In this document: positions 11,230 through 22,028 of the stretch, one piece after another | How the letters are laid out: each line of letters starts with the position of its first letter | Numbering within the stretch: position 1 is the stretch's first letter | NCBI GenBank assembly: GCA_021030905.1 | Contig: JAGFMI010000017.1 | Coordinates: 186,001 to 250,000 of the forward strand | Direction: 5' to 3' | Origin: Pyrenula massariospora | Taxonomy: Eukaryota; Ascomycota; Eurotiomycetes; Pyrenulales; Pyrenulaceae | DNA length: 64,000 nucleotides | Position numbers and translations under genes: made by a program | The notes under the pieces: model-generated | Databases searched by the model: none | Told to the model about the DNA's origin: nothing | The model's input: the letters and a program-made list of their open reading frames with translations, nothing else

Positions 11230-11849
11230 ATGAAGATATCTTACCTATTATCATTCCTTCTTTTCTGCCTTATCTCTCACATCGTCGCCGACCCGACCGA
11301 GAACTACCAAGTAGTCTCCCAGGCGGCCCAAGCTGCTGGGGTCAACCTGGTGGAGAACCAACGTTATGCATTCTACGAATACTGGACCGTCTCCCGTCTC
11401 GCCGCTTTCCCTAAGATTCCAGACTGCATCGTCGGATACAAGCACATCCGGCTCATCGTCGGGTCTGTGCCGAGAACGACTCGCGCGCGTCCTGATCAGG
11501 ATTTCGTAGCCCAGGCTTGGGATCTGGTCGTGACAAACCCGCAAGATGCGGGCTGGCTCTTGCAGGGCGGTCAGACTGATGCTGAGCCTGAGCCCTGGCA
11601 GGCGAACAGGAATTCCAATGGCGATCCTGTCGGCCCAAATCAGTATGTGTATGCAGGCACAGTTAGCAAGAATGACAAGTGCATCAAGTCAGCAAGTGAG
11701 TAATCTATATGTCTCTGTCGATGTGATGCTAATAGTCTTCTACTATCATAGGCGACCAATTCATCAAAGATAACCCGTCATATAGCATTAGCCCTAACGG
11801 AGCCAACTGCAGGACCTATGCAGGTTGGCTGTATCAACAAATCAAATGA
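11230..11849 (+). CDS. Small secreted protein, unknown function
   Basis: Two exons, 11230-11695 and 11752-11849, give 187 aa. The start opens on a clear signal peptide (MKISYLLSFLLFCLISHIVA). The 56-nt intron (GTGAGT..CATAG) has a textbook branch site (TGCTAAT). It extends the protein past a stop in the unspliced frame with SDQFIKDNPSYSISPNG and a second half ending CRTYAGWLYQQIK. The mature protein has three cysteines (DCIV, DKCI, NCRT) and is rich in Trp, Tyr and Pro, with no transmembrane helix or GPI signal. I recognise no family. Size, secretion signal, gene-poor flanks and a strong TATA promoter fit an effector-like or secreted accessory protein, but that is inference. Confidence 0.8.
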
Positions 11850-13302
11850 GTGATTGTGGACGACCAGTGCGATAGCTTGCGTGGCATTTGGTGGATTATG
11901 CCTTACAGCTTCAGCATAAGGTCAATTCGAAGATTTCCGAGGTGAAAGCACGACTGAAAATTGAAACGCCCTCCGACCTTATGAAGGCTATCAATTACAG
12001 CTGATAAATTACATCAAAGTAGTATAAGTCTGTATATGGAAACCAATGGGCCGGAGGGGTTTTTTGTAGCGATTTCTATGGTAGATCTTCAGAGTGACGG
12101 CGGCGATTATGCCTAATGAATGACATCAAGTTTGGGAATTTGGCCATAGCACGAGCTCCCCAGAATGCTTCTCCTTCGCTGGGTCGATTAGCTTAGGCGA
12201 TGAATGCGACGTAAAGTAGCAAACAGACGCAGTCACGCTATCAAGTACTTCCGTCATATTAATATACAATATCTCTGCCGATACAAGATCATTTAGAATT
12301 CGCCTCACTTAAAGATCTACAGATTTACGGCCGGATTATCGTCAAATCAATACATGCATGACCAACAATCAGCGGCGAAGCAAACAACGGAGTTACCGGT
12401 AATATCTATATCATTATTTATCCGAACATCCAGACGCAAGACAGAAGATAGAATCTGCAAGGGCGGCGCCGAAGCCGGACTACTACCGAAGGCGGCCGCC
12501 ACTCTGTCCAGACTTGTTCTATACCTCGCTAACGGTACGGGATAGATCTTATAGATTTGATTTTAGCGTTTCTGACCGGCGTAAAGTTTTTTTGCGCGGA
12601 ATTAGTACGTCTTAGGAAGACGGCGATAGCCTTATAATCATTGCCAGGAATGTGATCAAATAATGAAAGTATGCGATCACCTTCCACCAGCGCCGAGTCC
12701 AACGGCATCAATCCTGACCGTGATGATCCCAACAGCTCCTTATCAGACAATACCAATCTCACCTACTCGCCTGCCGTTCTACCCCAATCTATCCCGTATA
12801 ATCCGCACCGAGCCTTTCTTTCCCCTCAATTTGAACATCGTCGGCCTTTTCCTTGGCGTATCGCTCACCACCGTTTACTCCCCCAAAGATGTCGACCAAA
12901 ACCTCAAGTACTAAAACCTCAAGATCGCTGTCCATCTGTTGAACTAGATGTGTGACGAGAGTGAGATGCGGTATGACAACGCCCCGATGAAGTGCCTATA
13001 CTGGAACGGGTGCGGAATATACGGATGGAGAACAAAAAGTTTGAGCAGACGGTTTTAGAGACGGTGATAAGGTTCTTTTTTGATGACCTGAGGGACTTTG
13101 ATAGGGGTGCGAGGATACGGTGACAAAGGAGGAAGAGGAGGACCATGTAGAAACGCGCTCTGTGTGATTCTGGCGGCTGTTTGTAGCATTCTATAGGTCG
13201 CTAAGGATCTGAGCAAGCGTTGAATATGGTCTGAGAAGAGGCGGCGCGAGTGTTCGATCCGAGATTCATGACATACTGGATTCTATCACAAATTTTGCGT
13301 CT
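11850..13302. other. Intergenic region with no recognisable gene
   Basis: About 1.45 kb between the small secreted protein (+) and the GT2 gene (-). Short frames of 60-94 codons on both strands have no domain, signal peptide or convincing composition. No terminal repeats or transposase motifs were seen, though an old unrecognisable repeat cannot be excluded. Confidence 0.4.
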
Positions 13303-16300
13303 CTACATAGCGCCAAAAAGACCCTTAAGATACAAGAATTTCATCTTGTAATAATGATACAATGATACCCATAAACCATCGTTCAAGAGGGGGACTATAA
13401 TATGACAGACGACTGAGATTGCGAGGGGTGTGATGGCTAATGGGTCTTGAATCTGCACGTGCCCAACTTTCGTAGAGGCAAGAAGGACTATGACTGGAAG
13501 AGGGGTCAGTGCAAAAGTTCCGCAGCAGACGACAGAAACCAGTTAATGTCAGCGTCACTCCAGTGAATATGCATGATCTGTCCAGATCAAAAGGTAGGAA
13601 AAATTCACCAACCGACAAGAAATCCCAAGCAAATGAGGTACCTCCATTTGAAGCGCCATATGATCCTCCCCATCTGCATCCAAAAATTCGAAAACTACCC
13701 ATAAATTAATTAGTATTTCCTTTGACTAAGGCTCTAGGATTGCCGAGCATCAGGCTGTGTACATCGCAAAGTAAACGATGCGTACCTCCTTTTTTTTAGA
13801 TGTTGCGCCCCAGACCATGTCAATTGAGAAAAAGTACGACAGAATGGTTTTGGTCAAAGAAAGCGAGATTCCCAGTCGATAGATAAGGGTAAAGATATTG
13901 CAGAGTAAATGACCGGCGACGCTGGGAAACATGCTGGACTGCGCTTGCTTGTTCTTTGCCCATTGATAATGGCAAATGCTTTCCGTGAGAAGATCCTAGA
14001 TTCGTCAATTCGGATAGACATATTAGTGGACATCTGCAGGAGACTAAATCACTTACAAGGAGCGCAATCCCGGCTAGGAATTCAAGCAACTCTATCCAAA
14101 GATCTCGGTATGTACTTGATGGCCCATCGATTTTCAACCCAAGATAGAAATAGTTCATTACGGCAAGCCAAAAGCTCACAGCGATCAGTAGATGACGAGA
14201 GGTTTCAGCTACAATGCACAGCTTTGTCGCTGCTGGTGCGGGACCAAAAATTAAGCTCAAGAACGATGGAGCAAATGGTCCATGCCGAAACCATTTGGTA
14301 GTGAATAAAGGCCTAAACACTATGTCCATTGCTGCGTAAGCATACTTCTCACTCCGAGCCATTTCGTCATAGACTGTCAGGGATACGCCTTCTCCGACGG
14401 GAGGGACTCTATTAGGATGAAGGGAGAGGCGCACCACGGTGTGGTTTATCCACAGTCTCCAGGATAGATCCTGGTCCTCGTCGACTGTTACCTCACTCCA
14501 GATCTTGCACTTGCCGTTGTCGAAGGGATCTGTCCAGGAGATGTCTTGAAGTGCTTTCAGATGATATACTTCATTACGGCCCCAACATTTTGGCGAGAAC
14601 CCTGCCCAAGCGTTACAGAATGCCTGTCTATCCAGCCCATAGTGTATTGCACACATCCATTTCTCAAAAAAATTGCCCAATACTGCCATCGGATGTGTTC
14701 GATGACGCAAGACTCCAATCTCTGGACTTCGCATCAATTCTTCAGCCGCGATGATGAGAAACTTGGGATCAAGTCGTGTGTCGCTATCGAGAAAGATAAC
14801 GAAATCCTCGAAGTGTAGGAATCCATTTGCCCATTGAGACGGTGGTTTGTCAAACCACTCATCTAGGACGAAGTTCCAAAGGTCTCCCTGTTCTGTTGAG
14901 CTCAACTCTCGTGGGGACGTGGGTCCACTAGCTGCAGTTCGGTAACGCTGAAAAGATTTCTGCAGTTTCAAGATCGAGTCGTAGAGATTGTTCAACGCTG
15001 ATGCTCGTTTAAACTTTCCTCTCCTCAAATAGCCATCCGGAGGTGAATGTCGGGGACGTGCAACAAAGGAAATTTGGTTATCATCGTAGAATTTTGTTCT
15101 TTGAGCTAGCTCCTGCTCATCTATAAGTTGAAGACCATCATCGGAAATGACGGTGTTGACACGACCACCTTGTAGCTCGTACCAAGAGACAGCCTCTTGA
15201 ATACTTCGTATTGTCGGCTTTATGATGGTGGAGAGACCTTCTTTGTACAACGGGATAACTATCGATATGTTTGGGAGCGCAAGAGTCAAAGCTGGCTCCG
15301 ACACAGTTGAGCATGCTTCAGCGGTCGAAGAATAGTATATTGACTCAGATAAGATCCTTGAGGTTGCGTGAAGTAAACGGGGGAGAGTACCGAAGAAGTT
15401 CTGTAGCAGAGGCAGAAGCAAGATTGCTACAAAAGGGCTTAGAAACAAGAACGACAAATATCGCCAATTCTTATTATGCATGCAGTAGAGAATGAGACGT
15501 CTGAGCGGGAATAGGGCAAGTACAAGCTGCAACGAGAAGAGAACGAGCCCGGCAATTACTGCGTACAGATAGTTTCTAGGCCGATGTGTATTGTCCATCT
15601 TCGCGTGATGTTGGTGCAAATCCTGATTTGGTGTCATGTCGAGTTCAATATGCTCTTGCCTTCCCAGCGTTAATGGGATTGCTGGTCGAGGACTATCAAC
15701 AATTGATTTGAGAGCATTCTCAAACCAGTCGATGCGTTCTGTAAGACCATCAAAAGATTCGGACCACACAAGCGCAGTGCATTCAGTCTTGAACAAGCAG
15801 TAACCGGACCATCTCATGAACGGCTTCTTAATATTTGCGGCATCCTGTAAGCGATTGAAGGCTTGAACGCGCAGCCGCTCATGCAAAGGTAGGTGCTGCG
15901 CTGACCCTGACAGACTATTACAGGCCCGTGTAACGACTTCGTCTTGATAATAAATCGCGTAATGTAGCCTTCTGAACGACACAGCAGCTAGTACGCCGTG
16001 AGAAGCATCGTGGGGGACGCTGAGGACCAACCCATCAGCCTCTCGCCTCGCCAATATCGCAATCACATGGATGGGTGGAAGACGCAAATGGGCATCATTT
16101 TCTTGCCCGAGGCGACTATTGCCAGAGCCGAGAAATATATTATACAAATCGCGTATCCTCTGTTGGCGTTGCTGGTAAGCATTCTTGATCGTTCAAAGCG
16201 TAGAATGATCTGCGTGAGACAATCTTTAACGGCGGGAAGTGGTCTTTGGCTTCACCAACGACGACGCCCGGGCACCCGAAACTTTAAGCAGAGACAGTCT

Positions 16301-16692
16301 TACTTTGTATTCCTCAGTCACTTTAATGGACACTCTCACTTTGTGGCCATCCTCGTCCTTCTCCTCGAGATAATGATCCATTACCGGCAGCACTACAACA
16401 TTCCAGCGCGAGAATCTCCCCTTCAAGAGAGATGCAGTTGCACATGCAAGGCAAAGCGTATGTTTGCGCCGAACGGTCTAGCCAAACGCCTCCCAAGGCG
16501 ATCTCGCACTATCGCTGCGCCATCACCACAACGGGCCTTAACTAAATGCTGCTATTGCCAATTCTGGAGAGCCACGTCTCTTCAAACCAAGACGCAAGGC
16601 ATTCACCAACCTTTCGACCTAGGTCGATTTGCTTTAAGCGGATCCGGTGTCAATTTCGCGTTGGGCGCTTGAAGATGCGGCAACTCCACCAT
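13303..16692 (-). CDS. GT2-family membrane glycosyltransferase
   Basis: The reconstruction has six exons: tentatively 16692-16619 and 16415-16256, then 16171-14057, 13995-13786, 13673-13613 and 13493-13303 (about 936 aa). The long central exon is certain. It carries two N-terminal membrane helices, then the GT-A fold: SIVIPLYKEG, VISDDG, the DxD motif in IFLDSDTRLD, and VDEDQDLSWRLW. Downstream exons restore several more helices and the family block FFSIDMVWGATSK, then WRFKWRYLICLGFLV and a last helix pair before the stop at 13303. The domain matches the Glyco_trans_2_3 type related to chitin/cellulose synthases. The product is probably a wall or surface polysaccharide; the substrate is not readable. 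The first exon (MVELPHLQAP..) and its 203-nt intron are guesses, and the GTTGGT donor of the last intron is weak. Divergent from the ankyrin gene. Confidence 0.8.
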
Positions 16693-16940
16693 GACATTGC
16701 ATTGAGAACAATGGGCGATATCACAGCTTCTCGACAGATGCGGCACATATGGTACAGCAACTTCATAGTTTATTTCTTGACGAGTCTCGGATGTATCATA
16801 GCTGCCAGCATGCTTTGGTATACAACCTTCAGACTTCCCCAGATGCATTAAGCAAAATGTGGACGATGTCACGTCTGAGGAAGTACATCTACCAAATCTG
16901 TTACACATTAGTGGAGATCTGAGATTCATTGTCAGCGGTC
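16693..16940. promoter_or_regulatory. Short divergent promoter between GT2 and ankyrin genes
   Basis: If the tentative GT2 start is right, only about 250 bp separate the two start codons, so the genes would share a bidirectional promoter. No clear TATA box was found. Confidence 0.3.
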
Positions 16941-19900
16941 ATGACATCTTCTACAGGCGACGACACGACAAACAACCTTTTCACGGACCTTGGGCCGCTG
17001 ATAGCTCTTTTTGGGGAGCAAGTTTCGAAACAATTTCTTAGTCAATCATTAGGCTTTGCTGATGCGGTGCTCTTTGCGATGGCTCCTCTTGGGATCATCA
17101 CCGGTATTGTCTCTGCGATAAGACTTGGAGGGTATCGGTGGCTACGGGCGATAATCGGTCGATCGAGCGAAACACGTGGTGCTTCTGGAGTTGAACTTAC
17201 TTCTGGCACATCAAACGACATTGGCGAACTGTGGGACGGATCGAGCGTGGTGCGTCTTCAAGGGACTCCAATTATCTTGACTGTTCTCTATGACGAGCGT
17301 TACCATCTCCGGAGGAACATCAATGGTGATGAAAACGAATCCGCTTCCTTACTACAAGGGTCAATTTACGACACTGATTCCCTTAAGATAGGGCCTCGAG
17401 TCTGTGATTTCGAAGGCGCAAAGGAGGAAGGCTGGATTCAAGGAAGATCACAGAAGTCTAGAAGACCGCGAGCGGGTAGGGGCGACTGGGAGCAATACGA
17501 TGACTCTATAGAAATGGAAGAGACAACCACAACACAGCCCACTGCTATTCCACCAATCCCACCTAACCTCACGCTTAATGTTACATTACGCCCAGGTCGT
17601 ATCCTGACCCGGATAGCAGCATTTCTATCGCTGCTGTCTCAGCTTGCTGTATTAGTATGGGCAGCCTGGATTTCGTATCGTATTCATCCGTTGAAGGAAA
17701 GTCAAAGGTTCGCTTATCCTTTGACGGTTGGTGGTACGTGTTTTATCTCGTTCGGCATGGTTACTTGCTCGGTTCTTGTACAATCTGCGTCTGCAAAGGA
17801 AACTTGGACGCTGAATAACCAGAGGCGGAACTTCCTGAAGGTCTGCTGGTTGCAACGAAGGCAAACTGTAAACGACCAAATATTCCCATCTTTCGCACTT
17901 GATTGTCCGGAATCAAGCCTTGTACTCTCTTACGCGAACGAGACACCGTCAAGTCGCCATCAAATTTGGGTTCTTGTGGGCACAATCACCAGTCTCGTCG
18001 GTTTCGTGTGCCAATTTGTTGGGATCAGGAACCTTCACTGGTCTGTATCCATTGCGCAGCTTATTGCAATGTCATTAAATACTGGTCTCCGCGTGTTCGT
18101 GCGTATGCCCTTTTCTAGCACCGCTCCAGCCAAAAGTCTGACAACAAATTTTGAGCTTGAGTGGCTAACAAAAACCATTGTTCATCATGACTGTTTTAGG
18201 CCTGCTCTTCCTACGAAGCCTGGGTCGCGGTTACTGGCAACAGACGCCTCATCTGCATTAGATCACAATCCCGTCCACGATATTATCTCGACAAGAATCA
18301 GAATCGCCAATATGGCAAGCAAGGTTGGGTGGATGTCTTCCACCCATGAAGTTGCATTGTCATTGAAGAACTCTGTTGAAGCACTTGCAAATTGCTTATG
18401 GGACGGCACTACTTGCGAAATTCGACAGCCGTATCTGACGACGAGAAAGTTGGAAATCCCAGTAGACATCTCGCACAAGAAAGTTGCTTCGACAGTCAAT
18501 ACTGACGGCTCACATACTCCGCCTTACTCTATCAACTTTGTTTTAACACGCCAGAAGCTCGGTGGAACGATGTCAAGGTGGACCATTGATGCAGCAGTAC
18601 TTGAAGCTGTTCTAAATCTCTGGCTTTATGAGCACCTAGGGTCGTTAGAAGACGAAGAAGAGGATTTCATCGAGACTGGAGAATTTCAGCGAAGACCATT
18701 TATTTGGGTCATGTCAACCTTGACACCGATAGCGAGCATGGACTTCGATTGGTGGGTTCATCGTGGTGCAGCTTACTTTAGCGTAGAACCCGTTCCCCTC
18801 GAGAATGCCGTCTTTAATTTTTCTGGTCGGCAAGCCATACGGTCACCAGTATACCATGGCTCGAGCTTCGCAAGAGACATCCTAGGACTTAATGAGAGCC
18901 GTTTTCAGGGGGTTTTGACCTACTCAACCTTTCCAAAGATGCTCGCCCGTTATCTTCTGGCTGGGTCTCTAAGGGTGTTACTAGGGGCCGTGGTGTCCAT
19001 TAATGGAAACATCACATTGACCGGGGTGGATCATCCCTCATCCCCTCAAGAATTTCGCTTTGAGCACTCGACTATGAACTCTCTGGCTGTAAGCATGACA
19101 TCTCATTCTCTGTTAACTCGTCAAGATGCGTTTACAGTGCTAGTGCCAGCTCTTCGAGAGGCCGGTTTACTCCCAGATCCATCTATTTCTCAGATCAAAA
19201 ATGGAAAGTGGATTGAAGAGCCACAGACAGCATCAGAATTTCTTATATCAACTCACGTCGCTCTACGTCGGCTAAGATGCTTTCGCTATGAAGGAAACTT
19301 TTTAGCTGCAGAACATGTCTCCCAAAAGTGGCGCGAGCGTAGCGTTCCTCCTCATTTATCAAGCCTCAAACAGGAACAGGATTGGCTCTTGAAAGTTACC
19401 AAGTTGTGGCAACTAGCTTGTTTCGGCAAGAGCTTTTTGCTTCCAAGAACGCTTGTGGGTAACAACGAAATGTCCTTCAATGCAACTCACAATGACCTTC
19501 TTCAAATTGTCGCAGAATATGAGAACGCCATCGGCGACATCGTGGATAGGGATCAATTGCTTTGGAGACTGGATTGTCGGCTGTCGATGGTCAAGTCTCA
19601 TGAAACAAGCCGACCGAGATTGATATGGCGACTTATTGACACTGCAATCGCCCAAAACGACTGGCTAATGCTATTCATGGTGATTTCAGAGACGGTAGAC
19701 CAGCACGATTTCAAGGACATAGGCCTTGACATTCACGTGTTCCTTTCCAAGGCAGTAGGCCTAGACCAAACCTTGATGCTTCAAATCCTTCTGTTCTTCT
19801 CACGTCAACCATTGGCATTCGGTGCTCCACTAACAGCAGCCCTTGTGAAAGCTGTGAGCCAGCGCAACGCGGCAGCCATAACACAATTTCTCTACGCAGG

Positions 19901-21686
19901 TGCTCGTCCTGATTGTATGAATCAAGATGGTCAAAGTCCTTTGCAAGTGGCGGCTGAAACTGGCCAGCATGACCTTTTGATCCGTTTCATCAATTTGGGT
20001 GCTAAGCTTGAGTACCCCCTGCTCGGAAATAGCCTTCCGCCGCTTGCAGCAGCGATCAAGGAAGGTCACCTGGATATTGTGAAGACTATTATATCTAGTC
20101 AAGGACCTAGCACCGATTGCACATATCGCCCATACGGAACACCGTTGCAAGCCGCAGCCGCCTCGGGTCGCGTACAAACTCTCGGAACTTTGATCGACAG
20201 AGGATATGAAGTCGATCCGCTTCTCGCCCGCAACGACCAATCCCCATTACAAGCTGCAGCAGACAAGGGACATAGTCAGGTTGTGGACTACCTGCTGAAA
20301 AATGAAGCAAGAGCTGGTGCCTACCCAAGTCCAGCTGGGTTGACAGCTTTACAGATTGCTTGCTTGAACGGCCATGAGAGTATCACAGGATTACTGCTCA
20401 AAGCCGGAGCTAAAGTGGATGAATTTGCGAGTCCTTGTAATGGTTTGACGCCTCTTCAGGCAGCTGCAGCTGGCGGGCATGTCAAGCTTGTCCATGATTT
20501 AATCAGGAAAGGAGCAGATGTTAATGCTCCAGCTTCATGTGATGGCGGGCTGACCGCAATTCAAGCTGCTGCGAAATCTGCATCCCTACCCATCTTTCAT
20601 TTACTTGTTGGGGAAGGCGCAGAATTAGGGGCTCGTCCGGCGAAGAAATTTGGTAAGACCGTTTTCCAGGCAGCTTGCGAGACTTGTCATCTTGAGACTG
20701 TTCGGTGGATTCTAGACGCCAAAGGAAACGTGGTTAATGAAACAAATATGTCCCGAGTTGGCGGCCGAACAGGACTCCAGACTGCTTCTGGCTGCGGAAG
20801 ACTGGATGTAGTAAAGTTCTTGCTTGATGCCGGTGCAGATATCAATGCTACTCCGGCGCCGGTGGAAGGAGTTACGGCTTTACAAGCTGCTGCTTGTGGG
20901 GGCCACAAGCAAATCTGCGAGGTTCTTCTTGAAAAGGGTGCTGACATCAACGGGTCACCTTGCGAGGTTGGAGGAATATCTGCACTGGCCGGTGCTTGCC
21001 GCCATGGTGACCTCGAGCTCGTTAAGCTAATGATCTCTAAGGGCGCAGATGTAGACGCTCCCCCGGCCATTGTAGGAGGGAGGACAGCCCTTCAGTCGGC
21101 TGCAGAAAAAGGCCACAATGCCATAGCAAAATACCTCCTCAAGCAGGGGGCCTACTACAATGAGCGTCCCTCGTGGGCAGGTGGAGTGACAACCTCGCAG
21201 TTCCTCGCTCCAGGTGACCTTGAAGATGATCCGGATATCAAGATACCTGAGTGGGCGCTCTTCACCGATGGCAAACCATCCAAGTCCGATCATGGCCAAC
21301 CACATCCATTTCAAAACGAGGTCTTTGCCATCAACGACGCCAACAGGCAAACGGTACTCACCGATTTCCAACGAGCTGCGGCAGATGGCGACGAAATACT
21401 AGTTGACAAGCTTTTGAACAATCTCGATACCGAATTTCCTACCAAGATCGCCCTTATCGAAGATCCGCCGCACCCATACGGAGGTCGAACCGCTCTACAA
21501 GCGGCAGCAGGTTCAGGACACGACTACCTAGTCCGTCTGTTTCTCCAAGCTGGCGCAGATGTCGATAGCCCACGCGCCAGCGTTCACGGTCGATCTGCAT
21601 TGGAAGCTGCATGCGAAGGCGGGCATGCATCTGTAGTGAAACGACTTCTTGATAGTGGCGCGACGCTGGATCTGTCTCCGACGTAG
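16941..21686 (+). CDS. Large membrane/ankyrin-repeat protein, ends at an in-frame TAG
   Basis: 1581 aa from ATG 16941 (MTSSTGDDTTNN). The N-terminus has the conserved fungal block GPLIALFGEQVSKQFLSQS..FADAVLFAMAPLGIITGIV, a first membrane segment, then a linker and further helices (about 220-245, 260-280 and 340-375). This is a known but uncharacterised architecture in Pezizomycotina. A long middle region has no recognised domain. From about residue 970 onward some sixteen ankyrin repeats follow, many with a roughly 36-residue period (patterns like GGRTALQ.AA..GH...V..LL..GADV). The frame stops at TAG (21684-21686) in the loop of a repeat, then continues in the same frame with two more repeats to 22028. 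Ankyrin arrays bind proteins; the partner is unknown. No NACHT or kinase domain was seen. Confidence 0.85.
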   Translation: MTSSTGDDTTNNLFTDLGPLIALFGEQVSKQFLSQSLGFADAVLFAMAPLGIITGIVSAIRLGGYRWLRAIIGRSSETRGASGVELTSGTSNDIGELWDGSSVVRLQGTPIILTVLYDERYHLRRNINGDENESASLLQGSIYDTDSLKIGPRVCDFEGAKEEGWIQGRSQKSRRPRAGRGDWEQYDDSIEMEETTTTQPTAIPPIPPNLTLNVTLRPGRILTRIAAFLSLLSQLAVLVWAAWISYRIHPLKESQRFAYPLTVGGTCFISFGMVTCSVLVQSASAKETWTLNNQRRNFLKVCWLQRRQTVNDQIFPSFALDCPESSLVLSYANETPSSRHQIWVLVGTITSLVGFVCQFVGIRNLHWSVSIAQLIAMSLNTGLRVFVRMPFSSTAPAKSLTTNFELEWLTKTIVHHDCFRPALPTKPGSRLLATDASSALDHNPVHDIISTRIRIANMASKVGWMSSTHEVALSLKNSVEALANCLWDGTTCEIRQPYLTTRKLEIPVDISHKKVASTVNTDGSHTPPYSINFVLTRQKLGGTMSRWTIDAAVLEAVLNLWLYEHLGSLEDEEEDFIETGEFQRRPFIWVMSTLTPIASMDFDWWVHRGAAYFSVEPVPLENAVFNFSGRQAIRSPVYHGSSFARDILGLNESRFQGVLTYSTFPKMLARYLLAGSLRVLLGAVVSINGNITLTGVDHPSSPQEFRFEHSTMNSLAVSMTSHSLLTRQDAFTVLVPALREAGLLPDPSISQIKNGKWIEEPQTASEFLISTHVALRRLRCFRYEGNFLAAEHVSQKWRERSVPPHLSSLKQEQDWLLKVTKLWQLACFGKSFLLPRTLVGNNEMSFNATHNDLLQIVAEYENAIGDIVDRDQLLWRLDCRLSMVKSHETSRPRLIWRLIDTAIAQNDWLMLFMVISETVDQHDFKDIGLDIHVFLSKAVGLDQTLMLQILLFFSRQPLAFGAPLTAALVKAVSQRNAAAITQFLYAGARPDCMNQDGQSPLQVAAETGQHDLLIRFINLGAKLEYPLLGNSLPPLAAAIKEGHLDIVKTIISSQGPSTDCTYRPYGTPLQAAAASGRVQTLGTLIDRGYEVDPLLARNDQSPLQAAADKGHSQVVDYLLKNEARAGAYPSPAGLTALQIACLNGHESITGLLLKAGAKVDEFASPCNGLTPLQAAAAGGHVKLVHDLIRKGADVNAPASCDGGLTAIQAAAKSASLPIFHLLVGEGAELGARPAKKFGKTVFQAACETCHLETVRWILDAKGNVVNETNMSRVGGRTGLQTASGCGRLDVVKFLLDAGADINATPAPVEGVTALQAAACGGHKQICEVLLEKGADINGSPCEVGGISALAGACRHGDLELVKLMISKGADVDAPPAIVGGRTALQSAAEKGHNAIAKYLLKQGAYYNERPSWAGGVTTSQFLAPGDLEDDPDIKIPEWALFTDGKPSKSDHGQPHPFQNEVFAINDANRQTVLTDFQRAAADGDEILVDKLLNNLDTEFPTKIALIEDPPHPYGGRTALQAAAGSGHDYLVRLFLQAGADVDSPRASVHGRSALEAACEGGHASVVKRLLDSGATLDLSPT

Positions 21687-22028
21687 CTAGAGGGCGGAAG
21701 TGCCTTTCAACTCACCGCTTGGAACGGACATCTTCCCGTGGTGGAGATGCTGGTGGAGCATGCTGTAGCAAATAACATCGACCTTAATGCTCTGATCAAC
21801 GCTCCACCGGCCTCGACCAACGGCCGTACTGCTCTCCAGGGTGCTGTCCTCAATGGCCATGAGATGGTGGTCAAATCGCTGATCTCTGGAAGCCTGGGGT
21901 GCCTTAAGGCTGATATCGACGCAGAAAAAGCCAGATGGGGAGGTGTCACAGTTAAAGATGCTCTCGAGACGTTTACTGCTGAGGGAGAAGTTGAGGGCAA
22001 AAGAATGAAGAATATTCTCGGGCTTTAA
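21687..22028 (+). other. In-frame continuation of the ankyrin gene after TAG
   Basis: 113 further codons in the same frame, starting LEGGSAFQLTAWNGHLPVVEM. They encode two ankyrin-type repeats (GSAFQLTAWNGHLPVV.ML; GRTALQGAVLNGHEMVVKSL) and end ...KNILGL before a stop at 22026-22028. Repeat phasing runs straight through the TAG, which falls in a loop, so this is genuine ancestral coding sequence. Either the TAG is a nonsense change shortening the protein by about 7%, or it is read through; the codon after it is CTA, a context known to favour read-through. An intron removing the TAG (GTAGTG at about 21631 to ACGTAG) is formally possible but would delete an ankyrin helix. Confidence 0.75.

Noticed and set aside
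12529-12762. Minus-strand frame resembling a decayed ankyrin or helicase fragment
   Set aside because: Only a vague resemblance over a few residues (PLDSALVEGD). No repeat periodicity and no neighbouring similarity.
13241-13262. GTTCGATCC, like a tRNA B box
   Set aside because: No matching A box or cloverleaf-forming arms upstream at tRNA spacing.
21631-21684. Possible 54-nt intron (GTAGTG..ACGTAG) removing the TAG in the ankyrin gene
   Set aside because: It would delete the second helix of an ankyrin repeat and has no good branch site. Continuous repeats with a stop in a loop explain the sequence better.
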